DNA from: Methylococcaceae bacterium
GTDB taxonomy: Bacteria; Pseudomonadota; Gammaproteobacteria; Methylococcales; Methylomonadaceae
Direction: 5' to 3'
Assembly (NCBI GenBank): GCA_013140705.1
Contig: JABFSH010000054.1
Coordinates: 1-55,560, forward strand
DNA: 55,560 nucleotides
Shown here: positions 33,906 through 43,764 of the stretch, piece by piece
How the letters are laid out: every line of letters starts with the position of its first letter
How positions within the stretch are numbered: position 1 is the stretch's first letter
Made by a program: the position numbers and the translations under genes
Notes under the pieces: model-generated
Databases searched by the model: none
What the model was told of the DNA's origin: nothing
The model's input: the letters and a program-made list of their open reading frames with translations, nothing else

Positions 33906-35356
33906 GTGAAGAAATTCTAATTAACGTAACACCGCCGGAAACGCGGGTTGCGGTTATTGAAAATGGCGTATTGCAGGAATTGATTATTGAGAGAACCCGC
34001 GAGCGTGGTTTGGTAGGCAATATCTATAAAGGGGAAGTCTGTCGTGTTTTACCGGGCATGCAGGCGGCTTTTGTTGACATTGGTTTGCCCAGGGCGGCGT
34101 TTTTGCACCTGTCTGATTTGTGCGCCAAAGATCTGGAAAAAAAGGCCTCTGAAAACATCGAACATTACTTGCATGAAGGTCAGCACATTGTTGTTCAGGT
34201 CGTTAAAGATCCACTTGGCACCAAAGGCGCTCGACTGACGACGGAAATTTCCATTCCGTCGCGCTTCCAGGTTTACATGCCCTATGCCAGCAACTCAGGC
34301 GTTTCACAGCGAATTGAATGCGAGTCGGAACGGGTACGACTGCGCAACTGTCTCGATAGCTTTAGAAAAGAGCATAAATGCGGTGGCTTTATTGCCAGAA
34401 CGGCTGCCGAATGTGCGGAAGAGACGGTATTGATTGCAGACATGACATTTTTGCTGAAATTATGGGAATCAATTTTGGAGAAAATTGCCGGCGCCAAAGT
34501 AAAACAGTTTATTCATAAGGATTTACCGCTCAGCATCAGAACCTTAAGGGATTTGTATAAGGAAGGAATAGAGCGTGTGCGTGTCGATTCCAAGGAAACC
34601 TACCTTCGGCTCGTTGAGTTCGCAGAAATTTTTGTACCGGAAATCGTGCCGGTTATCGAGCATTACACGGGGGAATGCCCGGTATTTGATATTTATAGTG
34701 TCGAGGATGAAATCAAAAAAGCCCTCGATCGCAAAGTCAAATTAAAATCAGGCGGACACTTGGTGTTTGACCAGACCGAAGCCATGACAACGGTTGATGT
34801 CAATACCGGCGGTTATGTGGGCGGACGTAATCTTGAAGAAACCATTTTTAAAACCAATCTGGAAGCCGCGCAAACGATTTCCCGGCAACTGCGACTCCGA
34901 AATTTGGGCGGTATCATAATTATCGATTTTATCGATATGAAAAGTGAGGATCACAAAAAACAGGTCTTGCAGGCACTGGATCGTCATCTTGAAAAGGATC
35001 GCGCGAAAACCAAAATTACCGAAGTATCTGTGCTGGGTTTGGTGGAAATGACGCGAAAAAGAACCCGCGAAAGTCTTGAGCATATCATGTGCGAGCCTTG
35101 TAGCGCCTGTGGCGGGCGGGGTGTATTAAAGACGGCCGAATCCATGTGTCTGGAGATTTTTAGAGAAATCATTCGCGAAGTCAGGCAGTACAATGTTCAG
35201 AACATACTGGTTTTGGCCTCCAATGGCGTTGTTGAAATGTTGCTCGATGAAGAAGCCGACATGCTCGCGGAACTGGAAACTTTTCTGGGGGTCCAGATCA
35301 AGTTTAGAGCCGAGGCTGAATACCATCAGGAGCAGTATGACGTTGTTTTACTTTAG
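33902..35356 (+). CDS. rng: Ribonuclease G
   Basis: RNase G processes the 5' end of 16S rRNA and degrades some mRNAs. The 484-residue protein has an S1 domain (about 35-125: GNIYKGEVCRVLPGMQAAFVDIG), the 5'-sensor region and the DNase I-like catalytic core with TVDVNTGGYVGGRN near 300 and IIIIDFIDMKSEDHK near 340, whose Asp residues bind Mg2+. A zinc-link C-x-x-C (CEPCSACGGRG) follows near 398. There is no C-terminal degradosome scaffold, so this is RNase G rather than RNase E. It begins within the stop of maf. Confidence 0.96.
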   Translation: MSEEILINVTPPETRVAVIENGVLQELIIERTRERGLVGNIYKGEVCRVLPGMQAAFVDIGLPRAAFLHLSDLCAKDLEKKASENIEHYLHEGQHIVVQVVKDPLGTKGARLTTEISIPSRFQVYMPYASNSGVSQRIECESERVRLRNCLDSFRKEHKCGGFIARTAAECAEETVLIADMTFLLKLWESILEKIAGAKVKQFIHKDLPLSIRTLRDLYKEGIERVRVDSKETYLRLVEFAEIFVPEIVPVIEHYTGECPVFDIYSVEDEIKKALDRKVKLKSGGHLVFDQTEAMTTVDVNTGGYVGGRNLEETIFKTNLEAAQTISRQLRLRNLGGIIIIDFIDMKSEDHKKQVLQALDRHLEKDRAKTKITEVSVLGLVEMTRKRTRESLEHIMCEPCSACGGRGVLKTAESMCLEIFREIIREVRQYNVQNILVLASNGVVEMLLDEEADMLAELETFLGVQIKFRAEAEYHQEQYDVVLL

Positions 35357-35467
35357 CTTGATTTTCAAGGGGTTGACTTCGATCCGTGCCGCTCACTGCA
35401 GTCATCCTGGAAAAATTAAGGTGAAAGGTAAGTATTAACCTGAACCTTCTACGTTGAATCTGTCTTC

Positions 35468-38400
35468 ATGATCCATCACGTTACCCGGGCAACCCGTCAT
35501 CTCATCTTTTGGTCATTGATTGCGGCGGCTGTCGGTTTGACCAGTGTTCGTTTGCTGCTGTCCGGAATAGATGATTATAAAGCCGATGTGATTGATCATA
35601 TCAGCGAGCTCTTGGGTGCGCCGGTAACCATAGGTCACATAGGCGCTAAAATGCGAGGTTTTAAGCCTGAATTGGTGCTTAAGGAAATCGCGGTTTTATC
35701 GGTGGTTGCAACGGAAAAGCCCGCGATTCAGCTCAAGGAAATTCGTCTGGGTTTGAATTTGCTGGATGCATTGGTAGGAAGGGATCTGCTGTCATCATCC
35801 TGGGTGACGCTGGTCGGTGCAAAACTTTCAGTGACACGTAAGCAAGACGGCAGCTTCGCCGTGGTTGGTTTAAAAACGACGGAAGGACAACCGCTGTGGC
35901 TATTCCAAGGCCGTAAATACGAGGTCTTGCATAGCGAAGTAATTTGGCATGATGAGAAAAATAACGGCCGTATGCTGAAGTTTGCAGCCGTTGATATCGC
36001 GATCATGAATGATGAACAGCGACATCGCATTAATATGCTGATGAATTTGCCGCAAAAACTGGGTGGCACTATACGTGTATCCATGGATCTTGAAGGTAAT
36101 GTTTTCGAGCCCTCCGCCATTAGGGGTGTGGTTTTTGTGGAAGGCAGACACGTTAATCCGGCGGAACTGGTTAATGAATTCTTGCCATCCACTCTACACT
36201 TCAATTCGGGACTCGGCGATTTCAAACTGTGGAGTCATTGGCAACAGTCGCAACTGATGTCAGTGCAAGGCGAAACCCGGTTTCAAAGGCTCAAGTTGGT
36301 CCGGCAGGATAAAAAGTCACTCGCGGTCAATAAACTGGACGCTCAATTTAATCTGAATGTGGTGAAGCCGGTTGCAGGTTTCAAGGGTCCATGGCAACTG
36401 GATGTGCGCCATTTTCTGGTGGAGACTGGAGGCGGTGAAAAACATGCAATTAACAAGGATTTCTCGGGAAGTTTCAATGTAAGCACTGAACCCGGCGCTG
36501 AAACTGCATTGCTTGCACTCGGTGTGTTTGTGAGTCATATGGATTTGCAGGAAGCATCCGAGCTGATTCAATTTTTTGCGCCCTCAAACGATGAGCAAGT
36601 CAAGTTTTTCAAGCAATTCCAGCTAAAAGGTGAGCTGGAAAATTTTTCAGTTTTTATCGATGAGAACCAAAAAAGAGCAGCTGTTAACGGTGATTTTGCA
36701 CATTTAAGCTTTGCTGCAAGGGCATCCGCCCCTGGCCTGGAAAATTTGACGGGCCATATTTCAGGTTCTGATCTCCAGGGCAGTATTGGTTTTTCAACGC
36801 GAAATGCCCGTTTAACCTCGAACGGCCTGTTTCGCGATGTGCTGAGTATTGACAAACTGGAGGGCACCCTGGCCTGGCGACAAACGGATCAGAAATGGGA
36901 AATCTCTGGTGCACCTATTGAATTGAATTCACCTGATATTCAAACCACTTCCCGAATGCAGCTGATCGTTCCAAAAAACAAGGACAAAACGATTCTGGAT
37001 CTGCAAGGTGCATTTGTCGGCAGTGATGTCAGTAAAGCCTGGCGCTATTTGCCGACTGGCATTATGAAGGATACCGTGGTTGCTTGGCTGGATCATGCCT
37101 TTATCGGCGGCAAGGTGCCTCAGGGTGGTTTTCTATTTCATGGTAGACCTCAGGATTTTCCATTTAGTCATGGCGAGGGTGTTTTTGAAACACTGTTCGA
37201 TGTTGAACAAATGGAGCTTGCTTATCATCCGGAATGGCCTCGATTGACAGACGTCAATGCTGAAGTTTTATTTTTTCAAAATAGTCTTCACGTCAAGTTG
37301 CATCAAGGTCAGAGCAATAAGTTAAAAATTAATCAGGCAGACGTGACCATACCTGTGCTGGGCGACAGCCAGCATTTGCTGGTTAAGGGTAAGCTGGAAG
37401 GCACCATTGGTGACACACTTGATTTTTTGCAGCAGACACCCATCAAAGCAAAGATTGACCCTGTCGTTGCTGTTATAACGGCACAAGGGGATACGCAGTT
37501 AACACTGGATCTAAAAATCCCGCTGCTTGACGAAGCCCTCGCCAGTGTTGATGGAACAGCCCAGTTAAGCAATGCCAATCTCAATATTTCATCGTTGAAT
37601 TTGCCGGTAACACATTTGCAAGGCATGCTGAAATTTAATGAACAAGGTATCAGTAGTGATTCCATTGATGGCGTTGCCTTGGGTTATCCCATTCAGATTG
37701 CAATAAAAAATGCTGGTCAACAAACCGATATCAATGTCAAGGGACATTCCGATGTTGACGAACTAAAAAACCAGTTTAAATTGCCATGGTGGACGATAGC
37801 CAGTGGCGAAACGGATTATGATGTGCAGGTCAATCTGCCAACGGGTGATGCGGCGGGCATGGCCGGAAAGGTACCTGAATTGATCGTAAAATCGACCCTG
37901 GCTGGAATGGAACTGGATCTGCCGGGAATTCTGGCGAAGCGCAAAGAACAGAAAAGCCTGTTGTCGCTGACGTTTCGATTGATGGATGAGGACCTGTTGT
38001 TACCACTGGTGTTGAATTACGATAATAAACTGAAAGCAGCTGTCAAAATCAATGTGCCCCAGCAAACCATATACTCCGGTCATGTGCTGGTTGGTGAGGG
38101 TGAAGTGGCCCAACGCCAGGGCAGTGGCTTGGAACTTGAGATCAATAGGGATCAAATGCCTTTACAGGACTGGTTATCGTTGGCGGGTCAAGCGGGCGCC
38201 TCACAGACGACAAGTAGCATTCGGAAAATAAAAATTCATAGCGATCATGCCCTCTGGCATAAATCTGCCCTGGGTGTTTTCGATTTGGCTTTGGAACAAG
38301 TCAATAACCGCTGGCATGGCGCGATTGCCTGCAGGTTTGCCAGTGGAAACTTGAGTATTCCTGCTCACAGCCAGGGTAACGATAAAACTCTACTGGATAT

Positions 38401-39361
38401 GGACATGCTGGATATTTCGGCATTGAAACAAGTGAGATCTCAATCCAGTGACGGTGAACTGGATGTTGTACCTGAGACGTTGCCACTTTTTAATGTGGTC
38501 AGCAATAAAACATTGTGGAATTCAATTGATTTGGGACATTTGACTTTGGAAACGGAGCGTATGGCGGGAGGCATTGCTTTTAAAACCATTGAGCTGACGG
38601 GGCCCGATGAAAAACTGGTGATGTCTGGTGATTGGACGGCGTCGGGCAAACAGTCGGTTACACGTACCAGAGGTCATCTCGATATGGCCAATGCAGGCCG
38701 TTTGCTTGCGCAATTGGGTATTACGAAGGATATGGCCGAAACAGTTGCGGCGCTTGATTTCAACCTGGTTTGGGATGCAGCACCTTTTCAGGTTTCACTT
38801 GCAGCACTAAAGGGCCAGATTGATGTCAATCTGAAAAGTGGTCGCCTGTTAAGTATTGAGCCCGGATTTGGCCGAGTTTTGGGGGTTTTGGCGATGGCGC
38901 AATGGATCAAGCGACTTCAATTGGATTTTAGTGACATCTATGAAGCTGGACTTACGTTCAATACGATCAAGGGACGTTTTGATTTAATCAATGGTAAGGC
39001 GGTCACCAATAATTTGGTGGTTGATGCCATTCCAGCCAAAATTACTATCGCAGGAAATACGGATTTAGTGGGTCGGACGGTAGACCATATAGTTAATGTA
39101 ACGCCAAAAAGTGCAGATGCTTTACCTATTGCTGGTACAATTGTGGGGAAAATGGCAAAACTTCTGGCGAAATCGTTGACCGGTGAAGATCACGAGGGCT
39201 TCTTGTTTGGTTCGCAATACCTGGTAAAAGGTGAGTGGGGGAATGCGCAAATTATTCCTCTTCATGAAAATGATGGCTTGCTACAGAAAACCTGGAATGG
39301 CATAACGGCGTTTCCCTGGCTGGAGCAGCAAAAAAATAACAAAGAGAGATCCTATGAGTAA
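35468..39361 (+). CDS. yhdP: YhdP-family AsmA-like envelope protein
   Basis: YhdP is an inner-membrane-anchored bridge of the AsmA/TamB group that carries phospholipids toward the outer membrane. The 1,297-residue protein has an N-terminal membrane anchor (about 10-32, HLIFWSLIAAAVGLTSVRLL), a very long beta-rich periplasmic body and the conserved C-terminal region FNTIKGRFDLINGKAVTNNL and ADALPIAGTIVGKMAKLLAK. Length and gene order (rng-yhdP) match the family. It starts 111 bases after rng with no terminator between, and its stop overlaps the start of the nitrilase gene by eight bases. Confidence 0.93.
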   Translation: MIHHVTRATRHLIFWSLIAAAVGLTSVRLLLSGIDDYKADVIDHISELLGAPVTIGHIGAKMRGFKPELVLKEIAVLSVVATEKPAIQLKEIRLGLNLLDALVGRDLLSSSWVTLVGAKLSVTRKQDGSFAVVGLKTTEGQPLWLFQGRKYEVLHSEVIWHDEKNNGRMLKFAAVDIAIMNDEQRHRINMLMNLPQKLGGTIRVSMDLEGNVFEPSAIRGVVFVEGRHVNPAELVNEFLPSTLHFNSGLGDFKLWSHWQQSQLMSVQGETRFQRLKLVRQDKKSLAVNKLDAQFNLNVVKPVAGFKGPWQLDVRHFLVETGGGEKHAINKDFSGSFNVSTEPGAETALLALGVFVSHMDLQEASELIQFFAPSNDEQVKFFKQFQLKGELENFSVFIDENQKRAAVNGDFAHLSFAARASAPGLENLTGHISGSDLQGSIGFSTRNARLTSNGLFRDVLSIDKLEGTLAWRQTDQKWEISGAPIELNSPDIQTTSRMQLIVPKNKDKTILDLQGAFVGSDVSKAWRYLPTGIMKDTVVAWLDHAFIGGKVPQGGFLFHGRPQDFPFSHGEGVFETLFDVEQMELAYHPEWPRLTDVNAEVLFFQNSLHVKLHQGQSNKLKINQADVTIPVLGDSQHLLVKGKLEGTIGDTLDFLQQTPIKAKIDPVVAVITAQGDTQLTLDLKIPLLDEALASVDGTAQLSNANLNISSLNLPVTHLQGMLKFNEQGISSDSIDGVALGYPIQIAIKNAGQQTDINVKGHSDVDELKNQFKLPWWTIASGETDYDVQVNLPTGDAAGMAGKVPELIVKSTLAGMELDLPGILAKRKEQKSLLSLTFRLMDEDLLLPLVLNYDNKLKAAVKINVPQQTIYSGHVLVGEGEVAQRQGSGLELEINRDQMPLQDWLSLAGQAGASQTTSSIRKIKIHSDHALWHKSALGVFDLALEQVNNRWHGAIACRFASGNLSIPAHSQGNDKTLLDMDMLDISALKQVRSQSSDGELDVVPETLPLFNVVSNKTLWNSIDLGHLTLETERMAGGIAFKTIELTGPDEKLVMSGDWTASGKQSVTRTRGHLDMANAGRLLAQLGITKDMAETVAALDFNLVWDAAPFQVSLAALKGQIDVNLKSGRLLSIEPGFGRVLGVLAMAQWIKRLQLDFSDIYEAGLTFNTIKGRFDLINGKAVTNNLVVDAIPAKITIAGNTDLVGRTVDHIVNVTPKSADALPIAGTIVGKMAKLLAKSLTGEDHEGFLFGSQYLVKGEWGNAQIIPLHENDGLLQKTWNGITAFPWLEQQKNNKERSYE

Positions 39362-40172
39362 ATGTGCGGCTATACAAATGGCGTCAAGCCCCAATGTAAG
39401 TTCAAATTTATTGGCGGTTGACCAGTTGATTGCAGAAGCGGCCAAAGCCGGCGCAAAATTGGTGGCATTGCCGGAAAATTTTGCGTTGATGGGTGAGCAC
39501 GAGACTGACAAACTCAAGGTGAAAGAAAGTGATGGCACCGGCCCCATCCAGGATTTTTTGGCAGCAGCGGCAAAAAAGCATGGTGTCTGGATAGTGGGCG
39601 GCACGATTCCCATTACAGGTACCAATAACAACAAGGTTCGTGCAGCCTGTCTGGTTTATAACGCTCTGGGAGAGAGAGTCGGACGTTACGATAAAGTGCA
39701 TTTGTTTGATGTGAACGTGCCGGGAACCAATGAAGTGTATCGGGAATCCGATTCCATTGAGCCAGGCACGGAATCGCAGGTTTTCGATACGCCTTTTGGT
39801 AAACTGGGCGTGGCTGTTTGTTACGATCTTCGGTTTCCGGAAATTTTTCGCAAAATGGCCAGGCAGGATGTGGAGATTCTGGTAGTGCCCTCTGCTTTCA
39901 CGGCAGAAACCGGTGCTGCGCATTGGGAAGTACTATTGAGAGCGCGCGCCGTGGAAAACCTCTGTTATGTTATTGCGCCGAATCAGGGCGGTTTTCACTT
40001 AAACGGCCGCAAAACCTTTGGCCATAGCATGATCGTCGATCCCTGGGGTGTGGTGCTGGATTGTTATAAAACCGGCAGTGGCTTTGTATTGGCGGATATC
40101 GATAAAGATCGGCTGGAAAAAGTCCGTGGTGCTTTTCCTGCCTTGAATCATCGCCGTTTCTTTTGTGATTGA
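39354..40172 (+). CDS. Deaminated-glutathione-amidase-like nitrilase
   Basis: The 272-residue enzyme carries the nitrilase triad Glu41 (VALPENFALMG), Lys114 (GRYDKVHLFDVNVPG) and Cys156 (GVAVCYDLRFPE). The H-L-F-D-V and Y-D-L-R-F-P-E patterns place it with Nit1/YbeM-type enzymes, which repair glutathione wrongly deaminated by transaminases. The gene lies between yhdP and tldD in many gammaproteobacteria. The start at 39354 lies within the end of yhdP; MSKCAAIQM is the normal family start. Confidence 0.9.
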   Translation: MSKCAAIQMASSPNVSSNLLAVDQLIAEAAKAGAKLVALPENFALMGEHETDKLKVKESDGTGPIQDFLAAAAKKHGVWIVGGTIPITGTNNNKVRAACLVYNALGERVGRYDKVHLFDVNVPGTNEVYRESDSIEPGTESQVFDTPFGKLGVAVCYDLRFPEIFRKMARQDVEILVVPSAFTAETGAAHWEVLLRARAVENLCYVIAPNQGGFHLNGRKTFGHSMIVDPWGVVLDCYKTGSGFVLADIDKDRLEKVRGAFPALNHRRFFCD

Positions 40173-40224
40173 AAACGGATCGACTGAATGAAAGGTTGGT
40201 TTGTTGAACTGGGTGAGCTTTTTA

Positions 40225-40809
40225 ATGAAAAAGATCGTTATTTATAGTGGCATTGGCTTTGTTTTGATTTCTTGTGGTGGAACGGATAGCCGATACCGTG
40301 ATACCGCGTTGCTGGAAAAACCGCCAACACTGGTCATTCAGCGGACACCTGGCGCGTCGAATGACATTGACGAAAGCAGCATTCCCAAAAAACAGGATCC
40401 GGGCTTGGGTAAAGCCGTCTATTTGACCGAGACGTCCCCGGCTGAACTTAGAATTAAAAAGACCCCTGATAGTGCCTGGAATGACTTGATTAAAGCCATC
40501 AAGCTCAGTGAACTAAAAATAACGGATCAGGAACGAAACAAGGGGCATGTGTATGTGGAATACGATTCGTCCGGTTTTTTTTCCAAATTGGGTTCATGGA
40601 TGAAAGAAGGGCGTAAGGGGCCAGTCTATCTATTATCTGTCGAAGAATCCGGTGCCGAAACCAAAATCACGGCGTCCATGGCCAGCTCAACAGAGCAGAG
40701 CAGTCCATCAGCTAATCCGGACGGTTACAACGAGAAACCGATTGATGCATCGCAGGACCTGTTGGAAACCTTGTACAAGACTATTCATGACGACTTGGTA
40801 GAAGATTGA
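40225..40809 (+). CDS. BamC-like lipoprotein
   Basis: The 194-residue product starts at ATG 40225 after GGTGAG; an in-frame TTG at 40201 is rejected. It has a lipobox ending LISCGG (Cys about 15). A disordered N-terminal segment includes the RYRDTALLEKPPTL stretch, which resembles the BamC region that lies along BamD, and a helix-grip-like domain (SAWNDLIKAIKLSELKITDQ to VYLLSVEESGAETKITASM) follows. E. coli BamC has two such domains; only one is visible here, so this is a short relative. Role in the outer-membrane assembly machine is inferred. It sits between nit and tldD. Confidence 0.65.
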   Translation: MKKIVIYSGIGFVLISCGGTDSRYRDTALLEKPPTLVIQRTPGASNDIDESSIPKKQDPGLGKAVYLTETSPAELRIKKTPDSAWNDLIKAIKLSELKITDQERNKGHVYVEYDSSGFFSKLGSWMKEGRKGPVYLLSVEESGAETKITASMASSTEQSSPSANPDGYNEKPIDASQDLLETLYKTIHDDLVED

Positions 40810-40887
40810 TTTATTAGGCACAAGGCACAAGCGGGCGTCAATGCGTTTCGACTTGAGTATTGTTAAACCCAGAATATTAAAGAAGTA

Positions 40888-42327
40888 ATGGAATTATTAA
40901 ATCTAGCAACACAAGCGATTCTGATGCCGGTTGGAATACAGGATGGCGATATTGAAAGGGTGATGAGCAGGCTCCTTAATTCACCCGTCGATGCGGCTGA
41001 CATCTATTTTCAGGCCAGACACGCTGAGTCCTGGGTGCTGGAAGGTGGCATTATCAAGGAAGGCAGTCACAATATTGAGGCAGGTGCGGGGGTTCGCGCC
41101 GTTTCCGGTGAGAAAACCGGCTTTGCCTATAGTGATCGTATCGAGTTGCCGGCATTGATGGAAGCGGCGAACAATGTCAAGGCCATCGTCAGGCAGGGTA
41201 AGGATGCCAGGGTAGGATTGCTGAAAGCGGCTAATAGTCAGCGCTTTTATGCCCCGGTCAATCCACTAAAATCCTATGCTGATCAACACAAGATCGATTT
41301 CTTACGCAAGGTTGATAGTGAAACCCGCAAGCTGGACACTCGCATTGAGGAGGTCATTGTCAGTCTGATGGGGGTACATGACAGTATTTTGGTTGTTAAT
41401 CAAGACGGTAACCTGGCTGCAGATATTCGCCCTTTAGTCAGAATGAATGTGACTGTGATCGTTGAAGAAAACGGCCAGCGTGAACAGGGCAGCATGGGCG
41501 GTGGCGCCCGTACCGATTACAGCTGCTTTTTTGACGAAGATGAGGGTCTGGCTTACGGACGCGAGGCAGTCAGACAGGCCCTGGTCAAGCTGGAAGCAAT
41601 AGAGGCTCCGGCCGGCAATATGACGGTGGTTTTAGGGCCGGGATGGCCGGGCATTTTGCTGCATGAAGCCATAGGTCATGGTCTTGAAGGGGACTTCAAT
41701 CGAAAAGGTACTTCTGCCTTTAGCGGTCGCATCGGTGAACGTGTGGCGTCCAATTTGTGTACGATTGTCGATGATGGAACTTTGCCGGGTAGGCGTGGCT
41801 CGTTGAGTATCGATGATGAAGGTACGCCAACTGAAAAAACCGTTCTGATTGAAGACGGCATTCTCAAGGGCTATATGCAGGATAAACTCAATGCCCGGTT
41901 AATGGGGGTCAGGCCAACCGGTAACGGCCGACGGGAATCCTACTCCCACACGCCGATGCCGCGGATGACTAACACCTACATGTTGCCGGGGCAACATAAC
42001 CCTGAGGAAATCATCAGATCGGTAAAAAAGGGTCTTTATGCCGTAAATTTTGCAGGGGGGCAGGTTGATATCACCTCGGGTAAGTTTGTATTTTCAGCCA
42101 GTGAGGCCTATTTGATCGAAGATGGCAAGATTACGCGACCAGTAAAAGGTGCCACGATCATCGGTAATGGTCCCGATGTGTTGACTCGTGTGTCCATGGT
42201 CGGTACCGATCTGGAACTGGACAGTGGTGTGGGTACCTGCGGTAAAGATGGACAAAGTGTGCCGGTGGGTGTGGGGCAGCCTACCATAAAAATTGATGGT
42301 GTGACGGTCGGCGGGACCAGCGTTTAG
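40888..42327 (+). CDS. tldD: Metalloprotease TldD
   Basis: TldD and TldE (PmbA) form a zinc protease that unfolds and trims peptides such as microcin B17 and CcdA. The 479-residue protein has the metal motif [16 protein letters not shown] near 255 (H-E-x-x-x-H), then [20 protein letters not shown] and the C-terminal [20 protein letters not shown] with [13 protein letters not shown]. Length is standard. pmbA is not in the window. The gene ends the rlmH-to-tldD run. Confidence 0.95.
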   Translation: MELLNLATQAILMPVGIQDGDIERVMSRLLNSPVDAADIYFQARHAESWVLEGGIIKEGSHNIEAGAGVRAVSGEKTGFAYSDRIELPALMEAANNVKAIVRQGKDARVGLLKAANSQRFYAPVNPLKSYADQHKIDFLRKVDSETRKLDTRIEEVIVSLMGVHDSILVVNQDGNLAADIRPLVRMNVTVIVEENGQREQGSMGGGARTDYSCFFDEDEGLAYGREAVRQALVKLEAIEAPAGNMTVVLGPGWPGILLHEAIGHGLEGDFNRKGTSAFSGRIGERVASNLCTIVDDGTLPGRRGSLSIDDEGTPTEKTVLIEDGILKGYMQDKLNARLMGVRPTGNGRRESYSHTPMPRMTNTYMLPGQHNPEEIIRSVKKGLYAVNFAGGQVDITSGKFVFSASEAYLIEDGKITRPVKGATIIGNGPDVLTRVSMVGTDLELDSGVGTCGKDGQSVPVGVGQPTIKIDGVTVGGTSV

Positions 42328-42714
42328 ATCGTTTTTCTATACATTAGCTCTCCCATGTTCGGTTTTATGGTTCCTGCCGGATTGACTCCTAAATTTTCTG
42401 AACAAATCGCCAGATTCTTTATGCGACTCCGGAACCGAACGGAATGAATATGTGCAGGGGATTGATTTAGTGGCAAGTGTTTCAAAGGATAAGTTAACGA
42501 TAGTATTTCGTAACCGCTATTCTATGGCCTCACGTTTACACCTAACAAAAGGAACGGAATTTTCGTTGCATGTCATAACAAAATCATCGTTGGCCAGCGA
42601 CAGTTGATTTATGCTGTTGATGTTGACTCTGCGGAATTAATGTCTGTCGGCTATAAATAAAATTAGCTAGATGCCCAGTTTTTACTTAATTCACATAATA
42701 ATCGGCAGGAAACT
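42328..42714. other. Gene-free stretch after tldD
   Basis: No gene is recognised. The stretch contains an imperfect CGGTTTTATGGTTCC...GGAACCGAACGG inverted pair (about 42361-42442) and AT-rich sequence, and reads as decayed DNA. Confidence 0.35.
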
Positions 42715-43004
42715 ATGAAAAAAACAATAAATTTTATAATTTTATTATTGGCGATGTCTTGTTCCGCAATTGCACGCTCGCAAAGTGTCGAGGAAAGCAG
42801 CCCTGGTTTTGTATTATTGGATGTCGTTTTTTACCGGCCGGCTTTGTTTTAACAGTTATTGGCACAGGAGTGTTTATTGGCATTAGTCCCTTAACGGCAC
42901 TTTCATCTATACCTGCACCCCACGATGCGTTTGTTAAAACCGGCAAGATTTTGATCATGGCGCCAGACGCATTTACTTTTGTCAGGCCATTAGGACGTAT
43001 ATAA
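42715..43004 (+). pseudogene. Small exported protein gene broken by a frameshift
   Basis: The first frame from ATG 42715 encodes a signal peptide (KKTINFIILLLAMSCSAIA) and continues to SPGFVLLDVVFYRPALF, then a stop at about 42852. The shifted frame resumes as AGFVLTVIGTGVFIGISPLT and runs to DAFTFVRPLGRI and a stop at 43002-43004. Joined, the two make one small exported membrane protein of a common proteobacterial type (R-P-x-G-x-x-x-T-V-x-G-T near the middle, Y/F-T-F-x-R-P-L-G at the end). The break lies in CGGCCGGC at about 42834-42841, where loss of one or four bases would explain it. A sequencing error is possible. Confidence 0.65.
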
Positions 43005-43108
43005 AACTCATTAGTGACCTAAATATACCTTATCATGCGTCGAGTTCATTACATAAACCGGTTGAATCACACAAATACTTCTTCATTTGCATATTTCACA
43101 ATTGATTA

Positions 43109-43448
43109 GGGGCTGTTCGCATTTAAGCCAGATCATCACGTTGGATAAGCGCAGCATGGTCATATGATTGATCATCAGCCGTTCGTATCGGGTGGCGACA
43201 CGTCGGTATCCTTTCAGTTTTTTTGAACAAGCGTTCCAAAGGGTGCGTTCCTTGTAGATCACTTTGTCGTAATCCCTGGGCGTTATCCGGTTGATTCTGT
43301 GGGTGAGATCGGCCTTACCGGGCTAAAAATCCTTGATGCTTTCCCGTTTTGCATCACTCAAGACCGATCTGATCATAGTAGAATAAGCGTGAAAATTATA
43401 GTTTACAATTGCTTTCAGTTATTTATTAAAGTAATTGGGAACAGCCCC
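43109..43448. mobile_element. Internally deleted IS5-type element (340 bp)
   Basis: The element is bounded by the perfect ten-base inverted repeat GGGGCTGTTC (43109-43118) and GAACAGCCCC (43439-43448). Read on the minus strand, the left part encodes RVATRYERLMINHMTMLRLS and then a stretch ending in Trp-Leu, the C-terminal pattern of IS5-family transposases (R-R-x-x-x-R-Y-E-x-x). Most of the transposase gene is deleted and the rest has stops. Both ends remain, so it could in principle still be moved in trans. Confidence 0.75.
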
Positions 43449-43764
43449 TAGCGTAATTTATCGAGAAATAAGTTCAATATCCTTAATTTAGCTGAAGGGT
43501 AGACTACTAGTAATTTATTAGATTTCTCTGTAGATCAAAAGAAACACCTATACGCTTTGTTCATTCTCCAAGCTTTGCCGCCTTTAGATCTAATCGTCAG
43601 AGCAGTGTTTCTCAAATTCACTGTTGGCATGTCTCATCATGAGTTTTTGCAGCAATCAATCAAAGCGAATCAACCTGATGCATGATATATGGTGGCTCCT
43701 AAAATCCAAATACATTATCATTAGCTTACCAACACCTAAGTCTAATGGACCCAATATAATAATA
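43449..43764. other. Gene-free stretch before the fused membrane/spermidine synthase gene
   Basis: AT-rich, no recognised gene. The frame of the downstream gene is open from 43624, but the codons before 43765 do not look like the family. Confidence 0.35.
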
